Positions 1 to 11,588 of a stretch of 64,000 bases of DNA are shown here, in pieces. Under the pieces are notes generated by a model. It ran no database searches, had not been told where the DNA came from, and worked only from the letters and a program-made list of their open reading frames with translations. Both the position numbers and the translations under genes were made by a program. Numbering within the stretch: position 1 is the first letter of the stretch; each line of letters starts with the position of its first letter. The stretch lies in the NCBI GenBank assembly GCA_033725935.1, contig MU867085.1, positions 186,001-250,000 of the forward strand, given 5' to 3'. The DNA is from Cladorrhinum sp. PSN259. Lineage: Eukaryota > Ascomycota > Sordariomycetes > Sordariales > Podosporaceae.

Positions 1-369
1 TTCTTGCAAGCCTTGCAAGTGCCGTCATGTCCACCATGCCATCCCGATCCGACCCTGTCACCGACCTTCCAGGCTCCCGCACCGTCCCCTACAGCGACGA
101 CTCGTCCGATGATCTCATGACCAGGAACAATAGGGCTGCCACACCAGTCAGCAAAGATACTGGCACAGTAAAGAGGGGGAAAACACTTACAATCCACCAC
201 CCATAACATTCTGCTGAGCAAAGACATCAGAGAAACAAACACCGCAGGCCTCAACCTTGACCAACACCTCTCCCTTGCCCGGAAGCTTTAGCGGAGCCTC
301 CTCAACAGTCAAAGGAGCACCCTTCTCCTTGAAGACAGCCTGCCGATAAGTCTGAGGGAGGGACGGCAT
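1..369 (-). CDS. Zinc-dependent alcohol dehydrogenase, 5' part (runs off the window)
   Basis: N-terminal part of a medium-chain, GroES-like zinc alcohol dehydrogenase, an NAD(P)-dependent alcohol/aldehyde oxidoreductase expected in the cytosol. Exon 1 is 191-369, a 55 nt intron (136-190, GTAAGT...GGCAG) follows, and exon 2 starts at 135 and leaves the window. Splicing restores the motif GGGFPIVPGHE. Visible residues are the catalytic-zinc Cys45 in CGVCFSD and the His66-Glu67 pair in PGHE. The first cysteines of the structural-zinc loop (GTCKACK) lie at the very edge. The start is the only ATG preceding the fold. The catalytic centre, cofactor-binding half and C-terminus are outside the window, so substrate cannot be judged. 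The next gene, an MFS transporter, is on the same strand. Confidence 0.88.
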
Positions 370-1530
370 TTTTATATCCGGTTCTTTACTTTTCTTCCAG
401 CTTTGTTGTTCTTGTTGTTCTTCTTGTTCTTCTTGTTCTTGTTGTTCTTCTTGTTCAAGTTGTTGTTGCTGTTGCTGCTGGTATTTGCCTTGTCAAAAGA
501 AATCAGTACAAAAACAAGAGTTAAAGACCAGAATGATGAGGTTGCTTACTTGGAATCGACCACCCTTTATATCATCCCCCCCTCCTACACCTCCACACAT
601 GTACAAATCCCCTACATCTTACCCCTAGTGATTTACATGTGAACTAAAGTCACGGGTTTAAACCGAAAATCGGGATTACATTCCACTCCATTGCACCGTT
701 TTTCCGACGCCAACCTACTTTCAAATCTGCATACCACGCCCCACCTGCCGAAAGGAGTTATCAGGAGTTGAAATGAAACTGCAGCAAGCAAGGCGAGTTG
801 CTGACAGATACCCTCTCGGGCTCTGACCAATAGGATCATTGGCATATACCCGATAAACCCCCGGGTTTTTACCCCAACCACATTTCATGTTCAGTGTGGT
901 TACTCATCACATGTACATCATGTTGCGGAATGAAATCATGATGGATACATAAGTGCATTAGATGGATGGGCATGTGCCTTTGAATGGTTTGGTCGAACCA
1001 ACTGTAGGTAGGGTAATGGACTAAAATGGGGGGAGGTAGCGAACTGAAGCAGGGGGCGGTTGATAAGATCGGGTGAGCTTTGGGAGGATGGCAGTAGGTA
1101 TTTCCCTAACTTTGTAGCTCCTCCGAATCAGTCACAAAAGCGGTTGCATTGAATCTACCTTTCTTTATTATTTCCTTCCACATCTAAGTAGCTAAAAAAT
1201 GACTGAGATTCTCAATGTAAAAGGCAGAGGCAGGGAGTTATGCTGAAGCCAAAAACTGGTCCCAAGTTTCTGCTCTTTCTTTCTCGGAACTGCTTTGCGC
1301 AGGCTGCATGTGCATAGGTGGTTAGGTCATCACTCAGCTTTAACAGGTTCCGAGTTAATATATTCCGCGGTTTATGATGAGCAATATTCTGCATGCTGCT
1401 TAGCAACGAAATAGATGAACCACTGTACCCTCATGTGGCATTCTAATTACTAGCTATACTACATGTAAGGCGCCACAGATCATGAAAGCTCTTCTAAGAT
1501 CTAGATACACTTGTTACTAAGACAAATATT
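370..1530. other. Intergenic region upstream of the alcohol dehydrogenase
   Basis: No supportable gene. It holds the dehydrogenase promoter and the 3' flank of the MFS gene. Short ORFs on both strands have no recognisable domain. Confidence 0.6.
403..481. repeat. TTCTTGTTG-type imperfect microsatellite
   Basis: An imperfect trinucleotide tract (TTC/TTG, then TTG/CTG units) starts about 35 bp upstream of the dehydrogenase ATG, probably in its 5' leader. On the plus strand it would encode a Leu/Phe run, which I treat as spurious. Confidence 0.75.
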
Positions 1531-3311
1531 CTAAACTGACACCCTGCCCTCCTCCTTCTCTTCACCAACAAATCTCCTCCTCGTCAAAAACATTGCACAA
1601 ACCATGTACACACCTCCAGCAGCAATAACCAGCACCCAAACCTTGCCAACGCTCTCGACAATAACATCCACACACCTCTCCCTCACCTCATCCGAAACAG
1701 ACTCCAAAACCGCACTTCTCGCTCCCGCAATTGCCCCCCTTATCTCATCATCAGAGAATTCACCAAATTCCCCCAACACATCCTTTAATCCCAAGAAAGT
1801 CCTAGACTGAAATACAGCACTGGCAATAACAAGCGCGATCAACTGACTCTGCCCTTGCGAGATATTCAAGAACTGAATCATGTCCGCTGCCCTCTCTGGT
1901 GGGACCAGTAAATTACCCACCGCATACCCAGCTTGGGAGGTGGCCATTCCCAGGCCGAGCAGGACCGCATACCCGTTTATGTTCGCTGTCGAGGTCTCCC
2001 TCGTGACCGTGTACATCGCTGCGCTGCCGGCCACCAGAAACATCCCGCTGAGCAGGTACCAGAGGTTATGGTAGCCAGTCTTGCCCATTACTGCGCCGCA
2101 TCCGAGTGTCGTGGCCACGTAGAAGCATACGAACGGCAGCAGCCGAACTGCAGCTTGGACGCCTGAATCCCCTTCCACGAAGAGAAAGTAGAGCGGGATG
2201 TAGTAGACGGACACGAACAGGCTTGCTCCGCCGCATGCCATGCAGATGTACAGCAAGAGCAGCTGCGTGTTCTCGAGTAAATCGCAGGGAAACAGCCGGT
2301 CGGCTTCCGTAGTCGTGAAAGACCGTGCCTGAGTGATAGCAAAGGCGATGGTGGTGACTGCAAACACTGCGATGAGGGCAACGACTCTCCCGTCGCTCCA
2401 CGACCACTCAGTTCCACCAAAGGAGAACGCCAGCGTAAACGAGACGTACATCCCCGCGGTGAGGGCCGTCCCGAGCCAGTCGAGGGCTTTGAGCTTTTGT
2501 TTGAGCGGTGCATCCGACCGACGAGGGAGAGGAGGGATGAGGAAGAGGTAGACGGGGGCGAAGACGGCGAAGATGAGGAGGTTGAGGTAGAAGGCCTGTC
2601 GTTCATTAAAAAAACAGTCAGAAGGTATATCTCTACAAGTTCCTGAGAAAGGAGAAAAAAACTTACCCATCGCCAGGTGGCAGCACTATCCGCCAATGCT
2701 CCTCCAACAATTGGACCCAGAATACATCCAGTCCCATAAACCAAGCCCGTCAGGCCAATATACAGCGGCTGTTCCTCCGTCGAGGTCATCATGGTAGTCA
2801 GATTCAGTGTCCCCAGGTACATCCCGGCCCCGCCGGCACCAGCCCAGACCCTGCCGACAATCATGGCGTCCATGCTCCCCGCGGCACCGCACAAGGCGCT
2901 GGCGGCAGCAAACATGGTTAAACACGAAATAAACATCCATTTGTTGTCAAACACCGCGTACCCTTTCCCCAGCGGGAGGATGGCAACCGTTGATCCGAGA
3001 CAGAAGCCGACTCCCAGCCAGCCGAGCTGGGTGACGTTGTCGTCGTACGTTTCCGAAACGGCGCCTTGGATGTCGGCTACGATGGTGGTGTCGAGCCCGT
3101 AGAGGATGTTGGCGCTGTAGATTGAGATGCAGATTAGGATCCAGCGGGGGCCCGTGATTGTTCGTTCTTTTGGCTGGTTAGCAACATTTTCGGTCGTGAT
3201 TATTGGGTTGCTGGCTGAACCGGGAGAGATGGTGCCGTCCGAAGGGATCATGTCGGTTGAGTACGGCTTGGTATTAGTTGCCTCAGGCGAGGAAGACTTT
3301 TCGTTAGCCAT
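1531..3311 (-). CDS. MFS multidrug/metabolite efflux transporter (DHA2, 14-TM type)
   Basis: Predicted proton-coupled exporter of the plasma membrane, 569 aa from two exons (2667-3311 and 1531-2595) around a 71 nt intron (2596-2666). The intron falls just after the ATWRW segment and restores continuous membrane-helix sequence (AFYLNLLIFAVF). The hydrophilic N-terminus (about 55 residues) precedes TM1. GLDTTIVADIQ matches motif D of the 14-TM drug:H+ antiporters. WAGAGGAGMYLG is the TM4 region and GCILGPIVGGALAD is antiporter motif C. The length and the C-terminal isolated helix fit the TOXA/TRI12-like fungal group. The cargo cannot be read from sequence. It sits downstream of, and in the same direction as, a Zn2Cys6 regulator and an aldo/keto reductase, which would fit export of a metabolite or xenobiotic handled by them (inference). 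Confidence 0.9.
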
Positions 3312-3845
3312 CGTTAGCAGTTATTGAAAGGCTTTGTTGAGCTGTTGTTTTTTTGTGCCTGACCTGGGCAACAGGCTTTTGATCTTGTTATTAACCCATT
3401 CTGACTGATGAAGTACATGTAGCCATATCTTTAGGGGAGCAAAATTAACCATCATCTCTGCATCGAATATCTAGCCCCAACAGAAATGCATGTATACACG
3501 CTTACTAGAAGACCTGACCCAGTGGGACCAATGAGAACATCAAGGTATCTCCGATAATGAGATCAACAGCCTCCCGCGGCCGTGCCTTGTCGTTCATTCC
3601 TATCACCAGCCAGCCCCTTTGATCCAACTCCGAAGACTCCTTTGGGTGTCTTGGCAACCACTTCAATGTGCTGACAACACCTCCGAAGACTCCGATCACT
3701 AAATTCCGTGATTGGCTGGGGTCCCACAGTTCTCCTAATACTCGGTCTAATTTGGAACAAAGGGATTTTCGGCGTTAGGAGATAATGTGTGAGTGCAACA
3801 GTGAAAGGAGTATGCCTTAAAGCGTTCGTGTTCACTATTCATCAC
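3312..3845. other. Intergenic region between MFS transporter and Zn2Cys6 regulator
   Basis: Promoter of the MFS gene and 3' flank of the regulator gene. No gene or RNA was recognised. Confidence 0.6.
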
Positions 3846-6031
3846 CTAGGGACCACTTCCCAAGCCCCAGATATCGGGATAACCCGGCACACCCCATTGC
3901 AGAGGCTGAGAGCTGTTGAACGAGTCAACCGAGAACGCAACATCCATAGTGCCTGTCAAGATATCCTCCCACCCTCCGCTGTCGTTGGATATTTCCGGAA
4001 CGAGCCCAGGTTCCTCAACATTGGCGATATCAGCACCAATAAAGGTTCCCATCGGATTTGCAGCAGTCCCAGTTTCAACTTGAGCTAAGCCCATCTCTGC
4101 CCGTGGAAGTCCTCTAAACAAAAAGCCTATCTTCGCCTCCAAATCCGCCACGACCTTGGCTGCTCGAGTTCCCGCAACAAAACTTTTGCCAAACATCTCA
4201 AACGACTGTACAGCCAGGGGGATAGAGTTAAGTGCAGGCCCCGTCAACGGTGATGCCGGGTTGGCCAGAATGAAGCCAATGGTGGTAATGGCAGCATTCC
4301 ATTGCCACTGAAAACCCTCGTGCCACCCTTTGAGGAAGTCAGTCTCCATCAGGGCCTGGTGGATAATACGGGTCATGGCGATGGCGTGTCCAACACACTC
4401 TGCCGCGCATTCCTCTGCGGCTGGCGCTTCACCGGGGCTGCCAGGTGAGAACGAGATAAGTGGCCGGTAAAGGATAACGCAAAGGTTGTGGTACACGAGT
4501 TCAAGGAAGAGCCGTTGACGCTGCAGCCAGAGCGGTGCAAGCGCCTCTTTGATGGTCACAGGGACCACGTCAGTCGAAAATGGTCGCTCGGCATCCCCTT
4601 GTCGTCTAATACAAAGACCCTCCGGTACTTCTCGAGCCCAACTGTACAAGAAGACTGATTGAGACTTGAGAAACCGCGCGCATCTTTCCAGGACAACATG
4701 GTCGTCGTAAAGAGTTGTTGCACCACCACTACCACCACTACCATCACCACCACCACTGTCGGCTAAAATCCTGGCCGCTTCTCGATGGAATGACACGTAC
4801 ATATTCCTGGCAGCCAAGATGAGTTTCGTGCTTTGCAGCGTATAAGAGAGCCAGGTGACGTTGCCTTCTGCCAGAGCGGCGGATCCAGACTGGATCGCCA
4901 GTTCGTGGTCATCAGCTGGCAACGAACATCTCGCTTCACAGATGGGAGTCAACCATGGGCGACCCAGCTTGATGCATGTTTTGCTCTCCAAGTTGACCAG
5001 GGTCCACCACAGTCGTTTTTGTAATTCCCTCTCGGACCGCGGAAGGTCTCGAGGTGGCTCCAGATGCACTCCGAGAATTTGAGCAGTGCGGATCGCCATT
5101 GCAGTGACGCCGTGTGCCATGTTTTGGAAGGAAGCGCAGCAGAGGTAGACAACCGAGAATATCTGAGATTGCAGTGTGGAAATGGATGGGGTCTCAAGCT
5201 CCGAGATCAGCAGAGTCTGACACCGCTGATAGTGCCACCGGCCAGCGATGTCTGCATTCCTGGCGGGGTCGACGTTGGACTCGAGCTGAATGCAAAGAGC
5301 AAGGATGATGTCGACTAGAGGTGAAGGTCTCCGAATCTTTCTGTTTCCGATCCAGAGCGATTGGTAGTGCTGTCGGAAAATGGTCTCATCCAGAATCTGA
5401 TACGAACAGTGGTATGACTGCCAGAAGAAGCCCAGAAAATATTCCTCCTGGATGGCTGTGAGATTCCCATTGGTGCTTGTTTCCAAGTCAGTGTTGAGGG
5501 CCTGGTCCTCTTGGGCAGCAGAGTTGTATTGTATAGTGTGCTCGGCAGGTGGGTGTTCCAGCAAGGTGGCAAGGTGCGATGTCATGCGGTGGATGAAGTA
5601 GAATAACGAGGACGGCCCAAACAATTGCTTCTGCGGCATGTTGGCATTGCTTGCGTAGAATCCAGCCAGGGCTGGCTCATCCTCTTTTTCCGCTGAGGAT
5701 GGCGGCCATTGTTGTGGACGATCATCCCTCGCCTCAACTTCTCGTTCCAATTCCTGCACTCGAAGTTTCAGGCGCTCAATCTCCCTGCAGCATGGATTAG
5801 CGGACATGTTTGGAAAATGTCGAAAAATAAGAAAACGACTCACGCATAGGCATGTGGCAATGTTCGTATCTCTGTCCTACTGTACGTGCACGTCACTCCC
5901 CTGGTCTGGCAATTACGGCAGGGTGTTTCGCCGTCACATCTTGTGCGACGAACGCGACACAACTGGCAAGCTATCGAGATCTGACTTCTTTTGGGTCGAC
6001 TAGAATGTCCCGGAGTTGGCGGCGACGGCAT
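3846..6031 (-). CDS. Zn2Cys6 transcription factor with fungal-specific regulatory domain
   Basis: Nuclear DNA-binding regulator, 708 aa. Exons are 5844-6031 and 3846-5784; the 59 nt intron (5785-5843, GTGAGT...CTAAT...TGCAG) joins LPHAYA to EIERLKL. The zinc cluster is at residues 22-48, with Cys22, 25, 32, 38, 41 and 48 (CX2CX6CX5CX2CX6C). A short leucine/charged coiled coil (ERLKLRVQELERE) follows directly and suggests a dimer. The middle region (FFWQSYHCSYQILDETIF onward) resembles the Fungal_trans domain. I chose the ATG at 6031 rather than the in-frame ATG at 6079 because it has a CCACC context and leaves a normal N-terminus. The ATG lies only 106 bp from the stop codon of the upstream aldo/keto reductase gene, so its promoter must be very short or lie inside that gene. 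Targets are unknown; neighbouring reductase and MFS genes are candidates. Confidence 0.9.
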
Positions 6032-6137
6032 GGTGGCAATTGAAGCACATGTTATCCGGGGCAGTCTGGAAAAAGTCACAATGGGTCAATCGGAGCGAAT
6101 GGTTGGTGAATGCAAATTTGCGGCAGAACATGCAGAA

Positions 6138-7321
6138 TTATTTTTGCTCGGCCTTGGAAGGCGCATCCCTCATCAGCAGACCCATAAACTGCGCGGCGTA
6201 CCGAGTTCCATGCACCTCGGCCTTCTGAATAACCTCTGTAATTTCTCCCTGATCCGCTTCCGTTAAAGTCTGAAGAACGGCATTTGCGCCCAAATTCTCC
6301 TCCAGATTTGTAATCTTGGTGGTGCCGGGAATCGGGAAGACCGAGTCCTGCTTCATCATCCAAGCAAGCGTCAGCTGACCTGAGGTGCATCCCTTGCGCG
6401 ATGCAATCTTTTTGAGGGCATCCACCAACTCCATGTTCTTGTGGAAATTTTCTGGAGAGAAGCGAGGAACCGTCCTGCGGAAGTCACCCGCTTCAAAGTC
6501 GTCGATCGACCTGATCTGCCCGGTGAGCATTCCACGGCCGATGGGGGAATAAGCCACTACGGCGATTCCGAGTTCTTTGCACGTCTCATAGACAGATTGG
6601 CCCCCCTCGGCGGATGTCTGGTGAATGTCCATGGAAAAGGGACTGTACTCGATTTGATAGGCGTGGATTGGGTGAACTTTGGATGCTGCGCGAAGAGTCT
6701 TGGTTCCACACTCGCTGAATCCGAGGTATCGTACCTTGCCTGCGTCAACCAATTCCTTCATGGTTGTGACAATGTCCTCAACAGTAACATCGCCGCTAAT
6801 TCGGTGGCTATGGTGAAGACGTAGATAGGTTAGTGACTGCCCGGGCGTTTCTTCTCGAAAAGGGGGCCGTGTCTCACCAATACAGCAAGTCAATGTAATC
6901 CGTCTTCAACCTCCGCAGGCTATTCTCCACCTCCTCCCTGATATACTCTGGATCGTTGCAAATCACCCTCTTGCCGTCTGGCAATGCCTTGTTGCCAAAC
7001 TTGGTCGCAAGAAAGACCTTGTTCCTGTTTCCTGTCTTCTCGAACCACGTACCCAGCAGATCCTCACTGTCTCCGTACATGGCAGCCGAGTCCCAGTGAG
7101 TGCATCCCAGCTCGAACGCCCTATCCAGCAGAGCCAGGCGGTCTTCATCAGAGCGCTTCGTGCCGTAAAAGGCTGTTTCGGAACGTTAGCAACCCAATGA
7201 TTAGTCCGGAAAGAAGATGATACTCACCACTTAGTCCCATCATGCCAAGCCCAAGGATGGGAATTTCGGGGCTGTCATTGTGATTGCCTAGCCGGCGGGT
7301 GGGAACCTGGGAGGATGACAT
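6138..7321 (-). CDS. Aldo/keto reductase
   Basis: NADPH-dependent carbonyl reductase of the aldo/keto reductase superfamily, 352 aa, expected in the cytosol. Three exons are 7228-7321, 6878-7172 and 6138-6807, with introns of 55 nt (7173-7227) and 70 nt (6808-6877). After splicing the full catalytic tetrad is present: Asp59 and Tyr64 (WDSAAMYG), Lys89 (LATKFG) and His131 (LLYCHRIS). Other family marks are the N-terminal GLGMMGLS, GKVRYLGFSE, YSPIGRGMLTG and the cofactor segment FPIPGTTKITNLEENLGA. Sequence style is close to the YakC/AKR13 group (e.g. pyridoxal reductase-like enzymes), but substrate is undetermined. It is followed closely on the same strand by the Zn2Cys6 regulator, which may control it. 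Confidence 0.93.
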
Positions 7322-7802
7322 TGTGTGTGATATTGCAGGACTAAACGTATCAAAATCAAATCAACTGGCTAAATGGATGTGAGCAATAATTCTTTAATAC
7401 ATGACATTGTGAAGTCTTGCCAAGCAAGCAAAGCCAGAATGAGTGGAGCTCGCGGCTTCGTTCGAGTTCGGCGCGAGCGCGGAGCCGATCCGGAGTTGGC
7501 GGAGATGCCGGAGAACAACTTCCGGATTCGGGAAGCCGACACGGGAGTCCAGTTATTTACACCTTGTACATGCAAAGCCAGAAAAACTATTTATCTTGAA
7601 ATGGGATTCATAGGCTTCATTAGATAATGATAAACACTATCAAATTCCACCACACTAGAGTCTAGAAACATCCATACATGCTTGCATATACACCAAAGCC
7701 CCATTCGTATGATCATACTTCCATCCATCCATCCATTTTATCACCCACAACCCCTTTCCATAATATGTGCAGCAGGTAGCTACCACCACTCAGTACATGT
7801 AC
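7322..7802. other. Intergenic region upstream of the aldo/keto reductase
   Basis: Promoter of the reductase and 3' flank of the small secreted protein gene. Short ORFs here show no domain. Confidence 0.55.
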
Positions 7803-7958
7803 TTAGCACTTCAAAGTAGCACTCCCGCACCCCAAAACGACCTTGTCGATCGCCGAGCTGCTCTTGGTGTTGGAGTCGGACCCGCATCGGTAGCCGACAT
7901 CCTTACCGTTGTAGCAAAAGCCTAAAATGTGTTCAATGTTGGTATTTATACATCCCAA

Positions 7959-7989
<31 letters not shown>

Positions 7990-8190
7990 GAGGAACTTAC
8001 GGACGCAGCACCCCTCACCAACAGGAGAGCTCCACTTCCACGACCTCGCATTGAAGCTGAGGCTCTTGCTCCCCGCGGTGGTGTACGACTTTGAGGTCCC
8101 CGAGAAGCCGGTGTTCTTGTAAAGGGTGACTTTGTAGGCTGAGACCGAGGCGCCGGCGAGGACGGCGGTGAGGAGGGTTGGGAGATGCAT
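7803..8190 (-). CDS. Small secreted Cys-rich protein, beta/gamma-crystallin-like
   Basis: Predicted secreted protein of 102 aa. Exons are 8001-8190 and 7803-7921, and the 79 nt intron (7922-8000, GTAAGT...TTTTAG) carries a run of 25 T on the coding strand. A signal peptide is clear (MHLPTLLTAVLAGASVSA, cleavage after Ala18). The mature part is about 84 residues with six cysteines, all in the C-terminal half (CC, FC, RC, GC and the last residue Cys). The segment VTLYKNTGFSG matches the Y-x4-F-x-G Greek-key signature of beta/gamma-crystallin-like folds; some small secreted fungal and plant antimicrobial proteins share that fold. The longer in-frame ORF upstream lacks a signal peptide, so I use the ATG at 8190. 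Function is not proven; a structural wall protein, antimicrobial protein or effector-like role are alternatives. Confidence 0.8.
7957..7981. repeat. A25 homopolymer inside an intron
   Basis: Twenty-five consecutive A on the plus strand form a T tract inside the intron of the small secreted protein gene, close to its 5' splice site. Confidence 0.95.
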
Positions 8191-9134
8191 TTTTGGTGGA
8201 TTGTTTTGATTTTTGATTGCTGGTGGTGATGAGGAGATGATGAGAGGATGAGAGGCTGAAGTTGATGAGTGATGAGTTGCTGAGATGAGAAGACAACTTA
8301 AGGAAGGGTATTTATCCTTCAAGTTGACTTCCTCCTTCATTTCAAATCAGCACATTGGTTCCGTCTCTTACCATCATGTTGAAAAGAGACGGCATCACTT
8401 TCATTACATCAATCTCAATCCGAGACATAAGACGGAAGAATTGTCAAGGCTGGCCCTACGGTACCAAGTTGAAGGCCAAGAATCGTGGAAAGGTAATGGT
8501 AGGGACCAATTAGATTGCCAAGTCCACGAGTCGCGTGAGTTTTACGGATCCGTACTGTCAGCGTCTTTCGAGTCTTACTGTGGTATTTCTCAAGCGGTTG
8601 CGATTAGGATTTGACGGTGTCACCCTGACCGACGTTCAGCTATGTACTATGTATGTCGAGGCTTGGCCAGTGATGTTGCAATGCGAATGGGAACAATGGA
8701 GATAATGTTCATGAGCTTTTCCCGTTTTGGCTCTTGTGAAATCGTTTCGGTTACACCCAACTGGGTGGCAATTGACCCGAACACCTGTGTACTCCGTGCA
8801 TAACATCATATAGGATCGTATGTTGGACAGTAAAATAGCTGCGATCTGACAAGCCGGCTCTCTGTGGGATGAAGAGAATCAACAGGGATTATGAACGGAT
8901 ATGTATTAAGTATCTTTTATTCGAGCCAAACCCATGTATCCCCAAGTCCAAATCGCCACCCATGCAAATCCAGATACAGCAAGAGTGCAATAAATCTCCT
9001 CGATATCTCGTGAGCACCATTTAGCCACTTTGGACCGGGGACTTCTTCTTCCTTCAAGAAACCTCACCATCGCCTCCCATATCTTACACCATTAGAATGA
9101 AAATCGTGGATCAGCCAACCGGTAGAGATCCATC
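8191..9134. other. Intergenic region between small secreted protein and OPT transporter
   Basis: Promoter of the secreted-protein gene and 3' flank of the OPT gene. A plus-strand ORF at 8285-8614 has no recognisable domain and is not called. Confidence 0.55.
8308..8315 (-). promoter_or_regulatory. TATA-like element of the small secreted protein gene
   Basis: ATAAATAC on the minus strand lies about 120 nt upstream of the ATG at 8190, a plausible core-promoter position with a CT-rich leader between. The call rests on motif and position only. Confidence 0.4.
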
Positions 9135-11588
9135 CTACTCCCCTGTCGGGCAGAGATCATAGTACCCATCGGCATTATTTCCCCACCACTTGGGGAACTC
9201 GACGAGCGGTCCTCCTGCTCCAAAGACGGCAAACGACAAAATGAAAAGAGCAAACAGAGCCGCTCCGTCAAATGCACCCGTGATGAGGTACGAGTAGTCC
9301 TTGAAGATGCGTGGTTTATAGTTGCGCAGATAGAACTGCACAAAGAAGCCGGCAATGAGCTGGCTGAACAACACGCACGTCTGAGACTGGTTGTATGGGA
9401 TATAACCGGCATACTGGATGAACTGGGGCATGTTGATGTCGTTGGTGGAGAAACTCCTGATCTTGGGGACAAACTGTAGGGTACACGTCAGTAAAGTTGA
9501 TCAACGGGAGGATGAATCTAGAAAGAGACTCACGTAAACGAAGAGCCGGTGTGCAGCAACGACACCGGCACCGATCAGGAGACCCATTGGGACCATCTGG
9601 TAGAGAGCACCCGCTTTGTAGAGGTACTCTGCCAGGGCCCAGGATGTGGCATTGGTATTGTATGACTGAATGGTGGCACCACTCCACGAGCTGTTGCCGT
9701 CGCTGTCAACCAAGAGCTCACGGTTGTTTTTGACAATGCTCGTCATGACTGCGTAATTGACAAATCCTCCCAGAACTGTGCCGTAGATCTGAGTCAAGAA
9801 CATGACCCGAGGTGGAATCTTGAGATATTCACCCATCTTCAAGTCGTTGGACAGGTTAACTGCGTTCACAATAACGCTGTGAGACCACGAGGCAAAGTAC
9901 ATGTTGCCAATAGGGCGCCGAGGCAGCATCAGACCCGCCAACATCTTGGAGAGGTTGTTAGTCGCAATACCATTTCCGTAGCGGGAATAGAGGATAGTGC
10001 TCAAGGGAGCGATGAAGATGCCCAAAAGAAGCGCAACGACGTATGCCCAAACCGGCAGAGTGATGTTCTCCTTGGTGACAACAATAATGCCCAGTACGAA
10101 ACTGATCACGAGCACAATGACGAACCACCACCAGGGGGTTTCCTTGTAGGTCTTGGCCATGTAGTCGTGATGTCGGTCATCGTATCTTCCTTCCTTGGCA
10201 CTCTTGAAGGCTCGCTTCACATCACCGCCCCAAAAGAGGAAGCAGTGGGCAACAAGAGCTCCGATGGCTGCGTTGGCCATGAACATGGCGTAGGCAAAAC
10301 TCCCCGTGAGTCTGGGAATGCCGTACTTTTCCAGCGCTTCCTTGTTCAAGACTCCGCCGACAAAGACTTCAGCACTGGGATACACGCCTCCTTCCTGGGT
10401 GCGTAGGCGAGTTGACATGAATGGCTGCTTCTTGGCCTCCCATCCGTTGCCGTAGTAAATGGCAAGCATGGCAATGAAGCATACGAAATACCCAACAGCT
10501 GAGTGGGCCTGGAGGACCAGAGGGAGAGATGTATTGAAGGATGTAATGTACTGCCAGTCAAAGGACAGAGTAAACAGCCCCAAGCCCTCGTTGTTGACAG
10601 ATCCACCAAAGATTCTTGTTAGAGTCTGCGCCTTTGCTCCTGTTGCTTTCATCGCAGCCAAGCAGGGTATAGAGACAGCGTTTAGCCACGGGAAAATATA
10701 TGCGGGGAAGAATTCGTAGAAGAACATGCCAGTAAAGGCGTACCAGAAGAACCGAAGAGGCTTTGAGTCCTTGAGGTTCTGCCAGTGAAGTCCCTGGAGG
10801 GTCTTGACGGTGGGTAGGGTGCTCCAGTAGACGGCATCAACGTGCCAAACAGCAATGGGACGCATGATACCGCAGATTCCGAAGCCGAACAGACCGATGG
10901 AAATGATGCTGAGCACAACTGTCGCGGCGCTCAACGGCAGGTCGTAAAATAGGTCCTGGGCGGCAAATGTCGTGATGCTCTCGGAAGCGTTGGATGCAGA
11001 CATGGCCGTGATGGCGCAGATTGAGTGCTCCTTTAGATTCCATTTGCCGTAGTTGAAGAAGGACACAATTTTGATCCATCGAGGAGGTGGGACATTGGCC
11101 TCGACTCCATTTCTCTCCCTCCATCGAGCTTCCAGCTTGTCACCGCGAGGGAGGAACGCCGCCCATGCCTTTCCCACAAAGTAGGCAATCAGGACGATGA
11201 AGGTGCCTGTAACGGTGATCTGGGTGGGTTTGAAGGAGTATATCTGGCTCATGACAGCCTGGAAGCATGCGAGAACGCTGGCCAAGAAGAGGCTTCGAAA
11301 GGTCAAGGCAGGCTCGCCATCGTCGCGCATGGGGAGGAGGTATCTGGCAGCATCGGAACCGGTGATGATGATGGCGCCTTCGTTGTCGCTATCGTCGGCA
11401 GCGTCCGCCGCGTTCTCCTTCTTGCCGTTGCTGCCGTCATCGCTACCTGTAACGTAGGTTGGTGGGACGGCCGACTTCTCGTTGAGGCGGATGGAATTGA
11501 TGGCATCGTGGGAGGGAACCTCGACCACCTTGCCCTCGATGGGATTGACCCCACCGAGAATGATGGTCTCGGTGACTGGAGCAGGCAT
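9135..11588 (-). CDS. OPT-family oligopeptide transporter
   Basis: Proton-coupled plasma-membrane importer of small peptides (OPT family), 797 aa. Exons are 9534-11588 and 9135-9473 around a 60 nt intron (9474-9533, GTGAGT...CTGAC...TACAG), which restores RLFVYFVPKIRSF. A long acidic cytoplasmic N-terminus (about 95 residues) is followed by about 14 hydrophobic segments. Typical OPT blocks are visible: QIYSFKPTQITVTGTF, FFNYGKWNLKEHSICAI, the long loop after GNGWEAKKQPFMSTRL, and LMLPRRPIGNMYFASWSH. The Asn-rich tail ending WWGNNADGYYDLCPTG is also characteristic. Length fits the family. Peptide or siderophore/glutathione preference cannot be inferred. The 1.1 kb upstream region separates it from the methyltransferase gene on the same strand. 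Confidence 0.94.

Noticed and set aside
403..642. Leu/Phe-rich ORF on the plus strand
   Set aside because: It is the translation of a TTCTTG microsatellite in the dehydrogenase leader; after it the sequence has no domain or conserved look.
2088..2595. Continuation of the MFS exon 1 frame past the donor site
   Set aside because: It becomes a Ser/Pro/Thr low-complexity shadow; the spliced frame gives proper membrane helices and family motifs.
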